Below are positions 37,640 through 49,805 of a DNA stretch of 64,000 bases, in pieces (positions within the stretch are counted from its first letter, which is position 1; each line of letters opens with the position of its first letter). Position numbers and translations under genes: made by a program. The notes below the pieces were generated by a model. That model saw nothing but the letters and a program-made list of their open reading frames with translations, did no database searches and was not told the DNA's origin. Where the stretch lies: contig JAAXNY010000009.1 in assembly GCA_013420905.1 (NCBI GenBank), positions 310,001 to 374,000 on the forward strand, given 5' to 3'. The stretch is from Collybia mongolica (taxonomy: Eukaryota > Basidiomycota > Agaricomycetes > Agaricales > Clitocybaceae).

Positions 37640-38619
37640 TATGAAATAGGTCCCTAGCCATAACCAGGGTTTTGCAATTTGTTCAGCTGACAGGGCATAG
37701 GAAGCTGGATTCAAATTCCAAATTAATTTTTTTAGGGTTCAGGAAGAAACTCCGAGGTTGGTAACTAACAGGTTAGTAACATGGCAGCTTTGGAGGGGGT
37801 TATTCAGAGACATTAATTACATGTTACTACCATCTGTCTATATTAAAGTACTACGGCCGTGTGAATTTGATTGTGACTAATCCTGACTAAGCGCTGACTA
37901 AGTCTGACAAAGCAGCAAAAAAGTTGTCTTTTAAGTAGAGTGCTGACTAAGGATGACAAAGCAGGAAAATTGTTGAAGTCACATGCCATGTCACCTGCTC
38001 AAGTCACCTGCTTAAGTCACCCTTAATTACCACAATAAATTCTAACATTACATATCTTGCTTTAAAAACTAATACATTATATATTTAAAAAAAAATCTAT
38101 CCAGGTAACATGCTAAGACACATACTAATCACCTGATCTGCAACACCACATCACATGACCTCCAAAGCGGACTAAGTCAACAAATAACAAACAATACCTA
38201 TTAACCTTAAGCTGCCTCATAAATTTCAGATGCTCAAACTGGAAAAAAAAAAGTATTTAAATGGTGCCACTACCCATAAAATTACAAATCAAAGTAGAAC
38301 ATGGAAAGCATGCAGATAAAAATGGAAATGAGTTTATCTGAGCAATTTGGTTGTTAATCCATAAATTAACATAAAATGTTCTAACACTACAAAGCCTGCT
38401 TTAAAATCTGATACATTCTATTTTGAAAAAATTACTCTCTGTCTAACCCTATCTTTAGAACAATAGGAATCCAGTGCAAATGAGTAAGGGAAATAGTAAT
38501 ACATGGTTGAGAGAAATATTATAGGTAGAAGAAACATTGATTCCAAGGATTTTGAATAGAGCTGATCCCTATCAAATTAGAGCAATAACAACTAACTTTT
38601 CACATAATAATTTGCAAAT
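37640..38619. mobile_element. AT-rich transposon-derived sequence with TGACTAAG repeats
   Basis: AT-rich sequence without coding capacity. TGACTAA occurs at 37874, 37884, 37895 and 37944, and TGACAAA at 37905 and 37954, all on the plus strand. A similar cluster lies at about 39887-39943. The palindrome CTAACAGGTTAG at about 37768-37779 recurs near 42505. Confidence 0.5.
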
Positions 38620-39218
38620 GTGATAGGAATTGACTACACAATATTGGACAGCATTGTTGCCTTTGATGCAGTCAACTGGCTATTCCAAAATATTAGAGGA
38701 GATGATAGAGCCTTTGGTAGGCTAATTATAGTATTTGATGGTGCAGACTGTGGGTGCCTGTCTTATGCACTCCCCACTGTGGGGATGAACTTCAAATACT
38801 CAAACTAAAGAAAAATCTGTACTTATATGGTGTTACTAATGATAAAATGAGACTTTCCAAATGGCAAATTGAAATTGGCCATGGGAAGCTTACAGATGGC
38901 AATGGAAATGTCACCTTACCTAGCCACTTTTATGATGCTGAGAATACTGTGGAGTCTCTAACTGACACATTATATCCTGACATTGGAAACCCTGTTCTAA
39001 AACCTGATACATTTTACCCTGAGAGAGCTATTCTTTCTGCCAGAAATGGTGATGTTGACTCTCTCAATAAAAAAGTACTGGATATGTTTCCTGGAGATGG
39101 CAAGATGTACCACAGTGCAGATTGTATTGCATATGAAGGAATTGATGGAGCTGAAGCAATATACCCTGTTGAATATCTGAATGTTATCAATGTATCAGGG
39201 CTACCTCTATCTATGTAA
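38620..39218 (+). pseudogene. Helitron Pif1-type helicase fragment
   Basis: Two adjoining frames preserve the middle of a Helitron RepHel helicase. First comes VNWLFQNIRGDDRAFGRLI, the position of the Pif1 helicase motif before the glutamine-containing GDFRQ block; here that block is degraded to GADCGCLSYALP. After a frame change near 38755 come NDKMRLSKWQIEIGHGKL, YPERAILSARNGDVDSLN and VLDMFPGDGKMYHSAD, then YPVEYLNVINVSGLPLS. These match the canonical order of the helicase C-terminal region. The N-terminal Rep nuclease and the Walker motifs are absent. A dead Helitron copy. Confidence 0.75.
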
Positions 39219-39750
39219 GCTAACTTAAAAAGTGGGGTGCCATGTAATGATATTGCACAATTTGAACACAGTTGATAGTCTTTACAATGGGTCAAGGGAA
39301 ATAATAACATGGACAAGCAACCATATTGTAGAAGTATAGTTAATTGGGAGGCAAAATGATAGGCATAAAGAAATTATCTCAAGATTCCAAATGATGCCAT
39401 CTAATAGCCTGATAGCTTTTAAATTGGCATGGTCACAACTGCTTTCATAGCTGGGATTCTGTATGACAGTTAACCAATATCAAGGGCACTGATTACACCA
39501 AGTTGGACTTGACTTTAGATCTCCTGTAGTTATACATGGGCAGTTTTATATTGTGATTTCACAGGTAATATTGGTACATGGAATCAAAGCTATGATACCA
39601 AATACTGTAGACAATAGGGTCACTTTAACAGTAAAGATGTTCCTTTGGAGTAGAAGTATTATATGGATTATGATTTGAATAGGGAAAAAAGCCTACATCC
39701 AAAATATTGAAATTGAACATAGAATAAAGTATTGAGACTAAGATGGGAGT

Positions 39751-39769
39751 CTGGGGGCAGAGCCCCCAG
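39751..39769. repeat. Perfect hairpin, 8-bp stem, 3-nt loop
   Basis: CTGGGGGC-AGA-GCCCCCAG. It is followed 45 bp later by a second hairpin. Confidence 0.85.
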
Positions 39770-39814
39770 CAAGCTGAAGGTTACGTGGTAGAGCCATGGG
39801 TGAGTGTAGCAGTG

Positions 39815-39846
39815 CCGTGGCATAGCCACGGGCCATAAGCTTGTCC
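39815..39846. repeat. Hairpin followed by AAGCTTGTCC
   Basis: CCGTGGC-ATA-GCCACGG (39815-39831), followed 5 nt later by AAGCTTGTCC (39837-39846). The same arrangement recurs at 40974-41006. Confidence 0.8.
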
Positions 39847-40973
39847 TATACATTAAAACAGCTGGGTGTTTTGACCCTAGCTTTGCTGACCTAATATTCG
39901 CTTTGCTGACTAAAAATATGACTAATCAAAAAAAGATGACAAATATTGAACAGATGCCTGAAACAGAAGCAGGCGGCATTTGCCATCAGGCACATCATTT
40001 AGTCATGTGACCAAAAAGTGTCCAGCATCAAATTTGTAAAATGTGTGCCCTCTACTAGCTCATGTGTCCATTTGTTGCTGGGATCTGGAAGTAGTGTCAT
40101 TCTTCTTTCTCCCCTCTCATAGAACATTCTGGAAAGGTCAAATCAATTAAATAAAGTTTCATGGCCATAGCCTGTTGATTACAAAATACAATTATAGTTT
40201 TGAGGCTCAATTGAGGTAAATATATAAGATTGTGTGCAATCTAGAAAGTGCCTTGATTGTAGGCAGGAACATACCACATGTACATATTTGTTGTGAGACT
40301 AATTACCATCTCATTTACAAAACCAAAAGCCATAATCATGATTCATCATCTATTCTTGCCACAATAAAAATAAGAATGAAGCAGATGAATCTCTTCCAAA
40401 ATACCAAGGTATTTTGTTGTAAATTTCAATTTTACAGTTGTTCCTTAAAGTAGTATGAGGCCCCTGGAAGCTCCCTTATATGTTTGGAAAAGGTTTTCAC
40501 TAGAAAATCCACTATATGGGCCAGGGCCTTATGTCATAAAACATAAAACATATGGAAAAAAAAAACATGACAATCCTTGCTATACTGGGGCCAGTTTTTC
40601 TTAGTGCTTCTTGAGGATTGTGAATCTGGGCTCTGGCTCTTCTCAAACTGAAACAGATCAATTGAACTGGCAACCCATTACTTGAAAAAAAATCCTCAAG
40701 GAAGGTCTGAAATCTGCTATATTTAGGCCAAGGATTTTGCCAGAATCACTCAGATCCACTGTTTTGGGCTGGGAAAACCATCATTTTGGGAGTCTCAAAT
40801 CTGCAAAAAAATTCCAAACATATAGGGGAGCTTCCAGGAGCCTGTGGTATGGGGAAAAAAAATCAATGGCATTTGTGGCCAACTGCAATCCACACTTCAG
40901 TGACCATATATCTGGAACTCCCTTTATATATTTGTGTAAATATTATTTGCCCTCAGAATGGATGAGCCACCCA

Positions 40974-41006
40974 CCCATGCCAAAGGCATGGGTAGTAAGC
41001 TTGTCC
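40974..41006. repeat. Hairpin followed by AAGCTTGTCC, second copy
   Basis: CCCATGCC-AAA-GGCATGGG (40974-40992), then TAGT and AAGCTTGTCC (40997-41006). The stem sequence differs from the copy at 39815, but the architecture and trailing decamer are the same. Confidence 0.8.
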
Positions 41007-41050
41007 ATGTTAGTAACATGTTAAAATTTGTTAGAAATGTTATTAATACT

Positions 41051-41100
41051 GTTAATAATTGTTGATAATTGTTGATAATTGTTGATAATTGTTGATAATT
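41051..41100. repeat. Decamer tandem repeat GTTGATAATT
   Basis: Four exact copies of GTTGATAATT (41061-41100) are preceded by one copy with a single change, GTTAATAATT (41051-41060). Confidence 0.95.
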
Positions 41101-41929
41101 GTTAAAAAGTCCCTCCTCCCTACCAATCCCAGTTAGGCCCTTCCCCTTCATCTTCCTGCACTATATCTGGCCCTTTTACTTTCTTCTGAGTGATATTAGC
41201 CTCTCCTGAACTCTCTGAGAACATATTCACAAAAATTGGAGATGCAAGATCAGTCAAGTAAGGCTTTTAGAGCTTGTAAGACTAAGTGTAATGGGCAAGG
41301 TAAGGCCCAGAACCTTTTGAGAGAAATAAGAGAAAAGCAAGAGGATTCCAAGTAAGAGCCAATTACTGGTGTTGATTTGACGAAGAGAAGTGTACATGTC
41401 GGGACAGCCCAATCAGGTAGTCGGAGGGAATCAGGATGTATCTGTAAGTGTCCGTGAGGTAGTTGAAGTAACAAGAATATTGATGGAACAATACAAACAA
41501 GATGTAAACTAAGAGTGACCATGAAGAGTCTGTGAAGTAAGTAAAGTGCTCATTAATAAGTAATGAATATTTGTGTAAGGGAAGTCTGTCCATGACCCTT
41601 ACACTATGCATGAGGCAGAAAGCCATGATGATGATGTTAGGACATAGTATCAGAGCAATATGAGAAAAAATTGTGATTTCCATAAGTTTCCAATAATCTT
41701 CCAGAGGCTAGGTGAAAAATCTGGATCACAATCATGCAAAGGTGCCCAAAACTGTCCAGATAAACTAAGTAAAAAGTGGGATTATGCCATTACCATGCAA
41801 TCCCGAGGTAGCAGTGGGTGGGGAGATGGTTAGTGATTAATCATCAATAGGAGTTAATAGATTCAAACGATCTGTGAGACTGCTTCTTAATTTGGTCATT
41901 AACAGTATTTAACATACCCTTTTGAGCAA

Positions 41930-42511
41930 GTTACTGGGTGACTTCCCATAAGGTCTACGGACAATCTATGGCGCCACAGATTTCTAAATTTCCATCAGCC
42001 GAGATGCCGTGTCCAAATTAGGATGAATTTGATTGCTGTTGATGAAAACGAACCTCTTGAGATTTCGTTGTTGTCAAGGCGAGACGAGTGTTCTGCAGAG
42101 GCCCCCGACCCCTCTGTAGTTTGCACCAGGCTGCAAACACACCGCCAAGCGTGATTGTCATAGCCAAATCAAGTGGTCCAGTGCTCGGCACCTCCTAACT
42201 TGGAGAACATGCCAAAATGCCAAGCTAGTTATAACTTCAAGTATATTTCTACTTGTGTCTCTCCCCTCTATCTTCATTTTTAAGAAAGAATTCATCATCA
42301 TCATCATCTTCATTGTGGGGATCAGCAGATAGCATTATTAATAACATTGTATCATTCTTTGTTTTCAAATCTCAGTTCACCCATTTTTTGGCTGTGGCTT
42401 GGCAATTCTGTAGGATTATTATGCACAAATTTACAGTAACAAGGCTTACGGTCTACAGAAATCTACGGCCTGTAGATTTCTGTAGATCCTTAGGGGAAGT
42501 CACCCACTAAC
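41930..42511. mobile_element. MITE-like element with terminal inverted repeats
   Basis: The left arm starts GTTACTGGGTGACTTCCC at 41930. The right arm, read on the minus strand from 42511, starts GTTAGTGGGTGACTTCCC. Similarity continues for about 40 bp with mismatches (TAAGGTCTACGG against TAAGGATCTACAG). The 582-bp element has no coding capacity. Just inside the right arm is a near-perfect palindrome, 42452-42486, with about 16-bp arms around TCTACAGAAATCTAC. No convincing target-site duplication was found. Confidence 0.6.
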
Positions 42512-43189
42512 CTGTTAGAAACTACGATGTTAATAAATAAGGGGTTTCTTCCGGAGCCCTAGATTTTTTCTGTCGCATCCATTGTTGCATGGGTACCCAC
42601 CCATTCTTAGATGTACGGCATAACACTAAAATAGAATACATTACATAGGACTCCAAGTCTATAGTTACACCATGGCCAACTTCAACCTGCACAAGGGAGT
42701 TAGGGTGCACATGTAGTTCAACATTGACGAACTCGTGCGTATTCGAGCATCCGCCGGACTCCCGCACTCATTCTTCGCACATCTAGAAGGGGGGGGAGGA
42801 GAGGAGGAATATTACTGGTGCTCGTTCGGAATCAGGAGCAGCTGTCTAGAAATCATATGTGGCGCTTTCGAGGTGAGTCGCACCAAAAGGATGGAAATAC
42901 CGCAGTGACCGTAAATACAAGGTATGCACCACCTCAGAGTCAGTGGTGACAAACCTCAAAATTTGTCTTAATATTTTTTCAAGTCTAGCGTCGCAGATAC
43001 TCTACCAGAAGACTATGGTCTGTCGGCCATATGTTGCAAAGTTGTACGGCTACCAGACTGGCCGGTGTCGCGACGGGATCGGGGAATCGGTCAATGTCTA
43101 GAGCCAGAGCCAAAGGAGGTGCCTTTAACGGTTATGATAAACGATGCGACAAGACAACATATCAGTGCTATCAGATCGGTTACTTCGTA
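42512..43189. other. Intergenic, no gene recognised
   Basis: Downstream region of the Dicer gene. Only short frames are seen. Confidence 0.45.
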
Positions 43190-46100
43190 TCACGCCAGTA
43201 AGTCCACTTGCGTCAAAATCGCAACAACCTCTTCAACATCCTCTAAATCCGATACCGGCTCTGCTGGAATCTCTTCGCTAGTTAGATTATTGGGCTCATC
43301 CTCGTTGCCCTCTGTATGCGGGGTGTCATTTTTAAATGCTACACTTTGCTCGACATCCATGGATCTTCTGCAAGTGCACACACGGGTCAACGAGTTTTCT
43401 GCTTCTGGGTCTGAGAGAATGGTGAGAGCCCTTTCCGATGCCATGTATTTAGCCACTGTGAGGCTAGTTGCCACGATAGGACCAGCAACAATGGTATTGT
43501 GGACCAAAACAGCAATTCCTTCACTGGGAATTCCACCCCGTAGTTTTTCTTTCTTCCTGGTAACGAAATTGTTGAGGAGGAATTGGCTTGACAGGAGGGT
43601 ACAACTTACACAAATGATACCTTAACGCAACCAGAGGATGCGAGCCACTCCACAAGTTCTGAGATCGGATCTCGGCGGAGCGATGGGGAGAGCACCTGCA
43701 AAACATCCTCCATAACATGCTCTACCACCGCAGCCGCTCTTTCATAATTGAAGCCGGAGTCAACGAGGACAGCACCCATGACACTCTCGAACACATCACT
43801 AATAGCTTTGGGTGGGTCATATCTCCATCCCCGCTTGACAATTTCCTCGCCTGTAGCTGCCTGTAGCAAGGGAACATATCGATTGATCGCTTCGCTAAGG
43901 TCGACGCGATTGATTAAAATGATTTTGTGCAGGTCTAGGCATCTAATCGCCAAAGCAGCTAAAGCAGGAGCACAGACGGCCTTTGCCTTCGGCCTGGCAA
44001 GTTGTTCGGATGTTGCTTCGGGGAATTCTCTGTACAGATAATGGCAAACTACCAGATCCAACAAGGCTTGGAATTGAAAGGCTAAGAATGTATTACTTAC
44101 GAGGAGTATGCCACTCACCATCACCTAGGAATTCAAGCCGCTGATAAGAAGGACCACTTGATTCGTGAGTAACGGACGGGTGTGTGACGGCCTCCAGAAG
44201 CAGCTCGCTCCTGTGAAATGTATACCCGAGTTTCTCCTCCAACGCATAAAATAATGACGAACTTGGCGAGGACTTTGGATTTCGACTGTATCTCAGAGAC
44301 CATGGTGTAGTGCCTCCAAAAGTCAAACCTAAAGCTTCTCCTGCGTAGAGAGCCATTTGTATTCCACCTGTAAGGAAGGCGGCCCCTAGGGTTGCTTCCA
44401 TGCAGTCTTGTAAACTTCTGCGAGGATAACGCCTAAGTGCCCACCTTTGAGCAAATGGCTCCAATAGCCTATCCACTGACTCTACATATCTCCAGGTGTG
44501 TACACTTTGAGTTTCACTCGTTATAAACCTTTCTAAGTCTATTTCTTTAGCCCGGGCCAGAAGAAAACGATTCGAAATAGCGCCCTGCCGAAGAATAGAT
44601 AGCTGCCCCTCATGTTTGTGCGGGTATTTGTTGAACAGATATACTGTGGTACATAGCTCTAAAACGGCATCTCCAAGGGTTTCCATTCTCTGGTTGCTGT
44701 AGCCAGCATTTGTACTTGGAAGCGTAAGCGCCTCCACAAAAGTATTGGCGTTAATCGGGGGCAAGGAGAGAGAAAGCTGCGCGCGCTGCACACGATAAAT
44801 ATCTGTGACACGATGACAGAGGACCGGTAATATTTCGAGGGCCCGAGAAACATCACGACTCATTGGGAACCAACGCAGGCAACCTTGTGGCACCAACCCT
44901 CCTGTGGGTACCGTGAGCATGTCATGACCTCGCGAGTTGAGAGGGTACATCCCATCAAAAGAACGGAGTAAGATGACTGTCTCTACTAATGGTCCAACAA
45001 GGGGAACGCGAGCAGGTCGGTTCTTACGCGTCCACCGATGGATGAAATACGCATGATATGTTGAGAAGGAGCTTTCAATGGAACCGGGAGACGGCGTTGA
45101 CATCGGTGTGAGATCAGAGCGTATTCTCCTCAACAAGCGGGGGCGCCCGAATTCATTGTCGTTCATGGTTATGAGGTTGTCGTAATCCTTTTCCCCAATA
45201 TTGCTCCAATCTTGAGATCCACGGGAAGTCATGAGTAGGTGCTCAATGGCATCGTAGTCGGGCTGCCATTTCGTAATGAGGGGAACCACAAAAAGACTGA
45301 GTGGTTGCGCGTACGGGCGTGCTGTGATGCGAAGCCAGATACCCAGATTGGTAAAATCACGCATGCATCCGCGTTTTCGGAATTCGTCCTCCTCGCTTTC
45401 GAAAGCCATTAACTTGCCAGTGTCGACGCGTACTACCGATGACCCAGAATGGGCCTCGACTTTGGGGAGCGAAGTACCAGTGACAAGACCTGCAACCAAC
45501 CGATCATCGATGTAGACGTTGTGTAACCATAAACGTGGACCAATCGTCCAGGGGTCTGTCACTTGAATATCCATCACGCTTGGGACTCGGCTAACATTGC
45601 TCACTGGCCGTCCGTCGACATCTTCATTCAATTTACCCTTAGTGGTGGGTAGCAAGAATTCATCAAAAACATCGAGCTCGTGCAACCGCTTCACTGCCAT
45701 AAATGCTGCTGCGCGCCTAGCTTCTTTTTTTGAACCCCGAAGGGGGCCCGAGAATGTGAGTTGTCCTGGAGAAAGGGGTATACTTCGGGGAAGGTGTAAG
45801 GTTGCTTCGAAGTCACCAGTGAATTTCAACTTATGCTGAGGTGTAAAGGAATCCCGAGGGATCAGGGAGCAGAGGTAGTTTAGGAGACTGATGGCGTTGT
45901 CGTATGTCAGAACTGCACCAGATGACGGAACCACATATCTTTCGCGTTCCGCGAGGTCAGCAGGACTGGTTTGATCGTCCTCGTCCATTTCATCTTCCTC
46001 TAAATTATCTTTCTCTTTGTTCTCCACATGACGAGTTTGGTATGCCCTGTTCACTTCGGGCTCTCCTTCTTTAAGTGTTTGATACCGAGACAGATGTGAG

Positions 46101-47843
46101 GTGTCGCCCTTTTGCATCATGATGATAAAGGTGGAGGCCTTGTTTCTTGCTCTGCCGCGCGACTGAACGTATCCAACTAAATGTTGGAGAGTGTCGAAGC
46201 GGACTACTAAGTCGCACGCCTGTGAAAAGATCAGTCAATGGTTGTGCTCTATGTTTTGGGCTTTGGAAGTCACACAGGAAAGTCGAGACCTTCTTCTGCA
46301 ACAGAAGTAGCGATGACTACAGTTGACAATAAGGCAGGAGCTGCAAAAAATGTGATAGACAAAGGACGAACGAAGATTGATTTCACCCTTTCTAAATGAA
46401 CCCACTACATTACCTTGACCACCGGGCATAACTTTGGCTACCCCGTCGTTCCCAACGCCTTGTCCGACCAACGACGCGCTTCTGATAAGACCTTTGAGCT
46501 CAGTGATAGCACAAAGTATTCTGGCGAGGCATGTCGCAATTTGACGTTGTTCCACGAAAACGATTCCTTGAAATGTAGGAGAATGATATGCAAGCAAGAT
46601 GCCCACCAACGCTCGAACTTTTGGGCTGCACCAGTGCAATGGGACCGATATAGGGATGCGGTTGTGTTCGGAACCATCAGTGAAAAAAGGCTCGAAATCA
46701 ACTAGTATATCCTGGACTACAAAAAAGTCGGAGGGAAGTGGTGTGAACTCTGGGAGACTGGGTGGCAATAAGTCTACGTCGATGTCGCAATTCATGATAT
46801 GCACGACTTCCTTATGTTCTTTGATATTTCGGGTAATGTGGTGCTGCATTTCAGCATAGAGAAAGGAGGATGCGGCGTATGGTCCCAGATTGCCCAACGT
46901 CGCGTAATAACGCATCTCAATGTTGTTCCAGGGTACCTGTAATCTGTCCCACAGTGCGTGATCAAATATTCCGAGAGCCATCCAGAGCGTCGGAGATGGA
47001 TAGTCATAGTTTTCAGGTGGGTATGGGTATTCTTTGATAATCTTAGACCAACATCTCAGATTAAATCATGATGGTTGCAAGCAATCGCTCACTTCCATAG
47101 GTTTAGGGGAGTTTTCCGCCAATTCATCCACATGAGCACGAACTCCGATGACTTTTGCGTCCATACTTGTTTCCAGCGCAAGAAGAGATCCCACTGTATT
47201 TTTTGGGTTCCAGATGGGTGACGCAGTCATTCCAAATATCTTGGGTCGAAGAGATGTATCCTTTACTTGCAAGTACTCGCGCATTATTCCGTTATAGGGA
47301 TGATTTTTACGAGTATGGTGACATTCGTCAAAGATCATGAGTGAAACCTTGTCGATAGTCCAGATCGAGTGAGTTAGCATGTTCAAAAATATTTGTGCTA
47401 ACGTAGAATTCCATTAAGTTTCCTTATATAGCCAACGTGAAACGTACCAGTCATCACGAACACAGCATGTTCCGCAAACCGTTTTCCCCAACCAAGTCTA
47501 TCCGTTAGGTCAATATCTAACGCCCCGTGCAGCTTGAGAACCCGTAGCGGAGTGTTTTGGGCAATAAAGTTTCCTTGCTGTTCGACTAAAGTGACTTTTG
47601 GAACGAGGAAGATGATGACTTTTCCCGTCGAAACAGCCTGAGCAGAGATCCATTTTATCAACAAGAGGCTTATTAATGTCTTTCCAGAGCCCGTGTTCAA
47701 TGCGGCAATAATGTTTCCTAATGTGAGCCGTATCATTGCAACTATCCAGATAGGTTTTCAGAGTTAAAGTGACCTTTCTGCGCTCGTTCGAATACCTCCT
47801 CTTGGTAACGACGCGGCACCAAATTGTCTGGTATGATTGACAT
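43190..47843 (-). CDS. DCL: Dicer-like RNase III
   Basis: Cuts double-stranded RNA into small RNAs for gene silencing. Exons 47843-47774, 47717-47448, 47397-47093, 47041-46372, 46316-46276, 46219-44119, 44066-43610 and 43556-43190 sum to 4281 nt (1426 residues). The N-terminal helicase has Walker A NTGSGKT (about residue 30), FDECHH, GMTASP and the motif VI QSRGRAR (about 471). The Dicer dimerisation fold follows ([10 protein letters not shown] through [18 protein letters not shown]). RNase IIIa carries [12 protein letters not shown] (about 962) with [12 protein letters not shown]. RNase IIIb carries [12 protein letters not shown], across an intron, with [15 protein letters not shown]. All expected acidic residues are present. 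The tail ([17 protein letters not shown]) resembles a double-stranded RNA-binding domain. No PAZ domain could be recognised, as is common in fungal Dicers. Confidence 0.95.
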
Positions 47844-48239
47844 GATCGGAGCCCCAAGGGATGTGAAGAGAGTTCCTTGGACTTGATCGCGACGCGTTCT
47901 CAGATTTATCTGAACGCGTTGATATCGATTTCAAAGACCCTGCGTTGGGTGAAGGGAAGAAATTTAAACAACCAACGGTTGTGGCTGTGTCGTTCAACAC
48001 AACGCGTCTCGGATCAACCGCTCACGTGTTTTCACCGCGTGCGCCGTCCGCAGAACTTTTCGACACACTGCGCAGTAGCACTAGCGTTACAGCGACGGTA
48101 TTAGGTTTTAGAGAGAGGCTGCGAAATATTTAAATACCTCACTTGTTCGCAGCTCTTCCTTTACATCTTTCCAGAGCTTTGGCATTGGTGACTCTTCAGC
48201 CAATCTGACCATTGTATCCAATCTGATCGTCGAGATCTA
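47844..48239. promoter_or_regulatory. Divergent promoter between Dicer and phosducin-like gene
   Basis: A 396-bp region lies between the two divergent start codons. No specific factor site is claimed. Confidence 0.55.
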
Positions 48240-49221
48240 ATGTCTATAAATCCAGACGAAGACACTGAGTTGTGAGTTATCCATATGATCTACCGAAGCG
48301 ACAACTAAAATACTTTTAGCAACGACGCCCTCCGCAAACATGGAATAATCCCACCCCGTGAACCTCCTCCATCATCACCTTCGCCCCCTCCTTCACCAAC
48401 ACTCGACGACCTCCTGGACGATTTCACACCTTCGGAGCTGCGCGAAATCGGAGAAGACGCCCACGACGATGAGGCTGAACGGACAATTGATGAATACCGA
48501 CGAAAACGGATAGCGGAAGACCGGTTGCGGGATAAGAAGGCTCGTTTCGGACGCGTCTACCCTATAGGTCGGGAAGACTACACGCGAGAGGTAACGGAGA
48601 CAAGCAGGGTTGACGAAGAGGATGATGATAAGGAACAAGGAATAGGGGTTGTGTGCTTTCTGTACAAAGACGGGTGAGATATCTCCATCAGACCCCCAAG
48701 TAGTCGCATCATTCTGATACTTTCGTTGTGCACTAGAATTCCAAGGAGCGACCGGGCCTTTCAGCATATTCGGACCTTAGCTGAACGTTACCCCCGCACA
48801 AAATTCGTTTCCATTGTCGGCGACAAGTGCATTCCAAATCTACCTGACTCGAGGGTACCTATGCTTGTAGTGTACAAAAAAGGGGAAATCCGAAATCAGA
48901 TTGTTGCCTGGGGCGCAGATCAAGAGAGACGATTGGAAGGTAAAAATTTAGAATACGGTGCTGTATTTGCTAATTTAACATCCCCCCTCGTTAGAGCTTG
49001 AAGCAATACTTATGGTGACGGGTGCTCTCCATATACCGGAACGACGTCCACCGGGTGATCGGCGCCGAGACGATAGTTCAGATGAGAGTGATGACGATGA
49101 TAATCCATTGTCTCGGATGCGCTCGGCTGCTACATCCACAAACGCTAGATCGCAGAAAAACATCCGTAACACAACAAAAAAAGGCGATGATTCTGACTCG
49201 GACTTTGATTTCGATCTGTAG
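48240..49221 (+). CDS. Phosducin-like protein (PhLP2/Plp2 type)
   Basis: A thioredoxin-fold co-chaperone that works with the CCT/TRiC chaperonin in folding actin and tubulin, and in G-protein assembly in some family members. Exons 48240-48271, 48320-48673, 48737-48939 and 48995-49221 sum to 816 nt (271 residues). The N-terminus has the family opening MSINPDEDTEFNDALRKHGI with a Pro-rich stretch and the helix LDDFTPSELREIGEDA. The thioredoxin-like domain has VVCFLYKDG and FVSIVGDKCIPNLPDSRVP, then MLVVYKKGEI (cis-Pro loop RVP). The tail is acidic and Ser-rich, ending DSDSDFDFDL. The order and acidic tail fit the PhLP2/3 class rather than phosducin proper. Confidence 0.9.
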
Positions 49222-49805
49222 AGAGAAATAAGGTGTATGTATAATTGCTATCCCTGCAGATCAAACCCTAAGAAGGCATAAAGACTAGCGCCAGATGATC
49301 TGAGTACTACGTAGGGGTACATTGGTGCATAGGGTTTAGGAAGTGGCTGTTTTATTATAAGTACGTCGTACCCGTACATGTGCGGACGCTCAAGGGAATT
49401 CTGAGGCGGAAAGGGCGAACGCAGTAAGTACGCGTATACAGCCAGTGTGTACTATCTGCCTGTCCTCCCAGACGCGCTGATCCGTGATTTGACATCCGTA
49501 CTTGATGGTTGGCGATGAATGTTAAATGTATTGTAGACGAGTATTACCGAGCAGATATTGTTATGTATATACATGCTACCTCATTGACTCACTCCGTCTC
49601 ACACGTCAAATGCGGCCCTTCATAGTGTGGAAGTGGAGATCCACGGGAGGTCTAAACCTAAAGTGGGTGAACGGGGATGAAAGAAAATGACACATGCTAG
49701 AAAATTAAGCCAGGGCTGGACAACACTCTTATCGCTGAGGGGGTATGAACTGGTACACTTGGAAGCGTTTTACGCGAAGAATGTCTACAAGTATAACGGA
49801 ATATC
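49222..49805. other. Intergenic between convergent genes
   Basis: The 3' regions of the phosducin-like and F-box genes lie here. The last exon of the F-box gene could extend here if an intron from about 49843 is used, but this is not settled. Confidence 0.4.

Larger units (their letters stand above)
39219..41929. mobile_element. AT-rich island continuation, no intact gene
   Basis: Contains the second TGACTAA cluster, three perfect hairpins and a decamer tandem repeat (listed separately). A short plus-strand frame from about 41388 encodes a 38-residue peptide starting MSGQPNQVVGGNQDV and has no recognised family. No intact transposase, reverse transcriptase or integrase is visible. Confidence 0.45.

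Noticed and set aside
37690..37715. tRNA-like B-box (GGATTCAAATTCC) considered as a tRNA gene
   Set aside because: No matching A-box, acceptor stem or cloverleaf could be folded around it; at most a SINE or promoter relic.
41051..41100. Five near-identical decamers considered as a CRISPR-like or regulatory array
   Set aside because: Copies are directly abutting with no spacers, so this is simple tandem expansion in AT-rich DNA.
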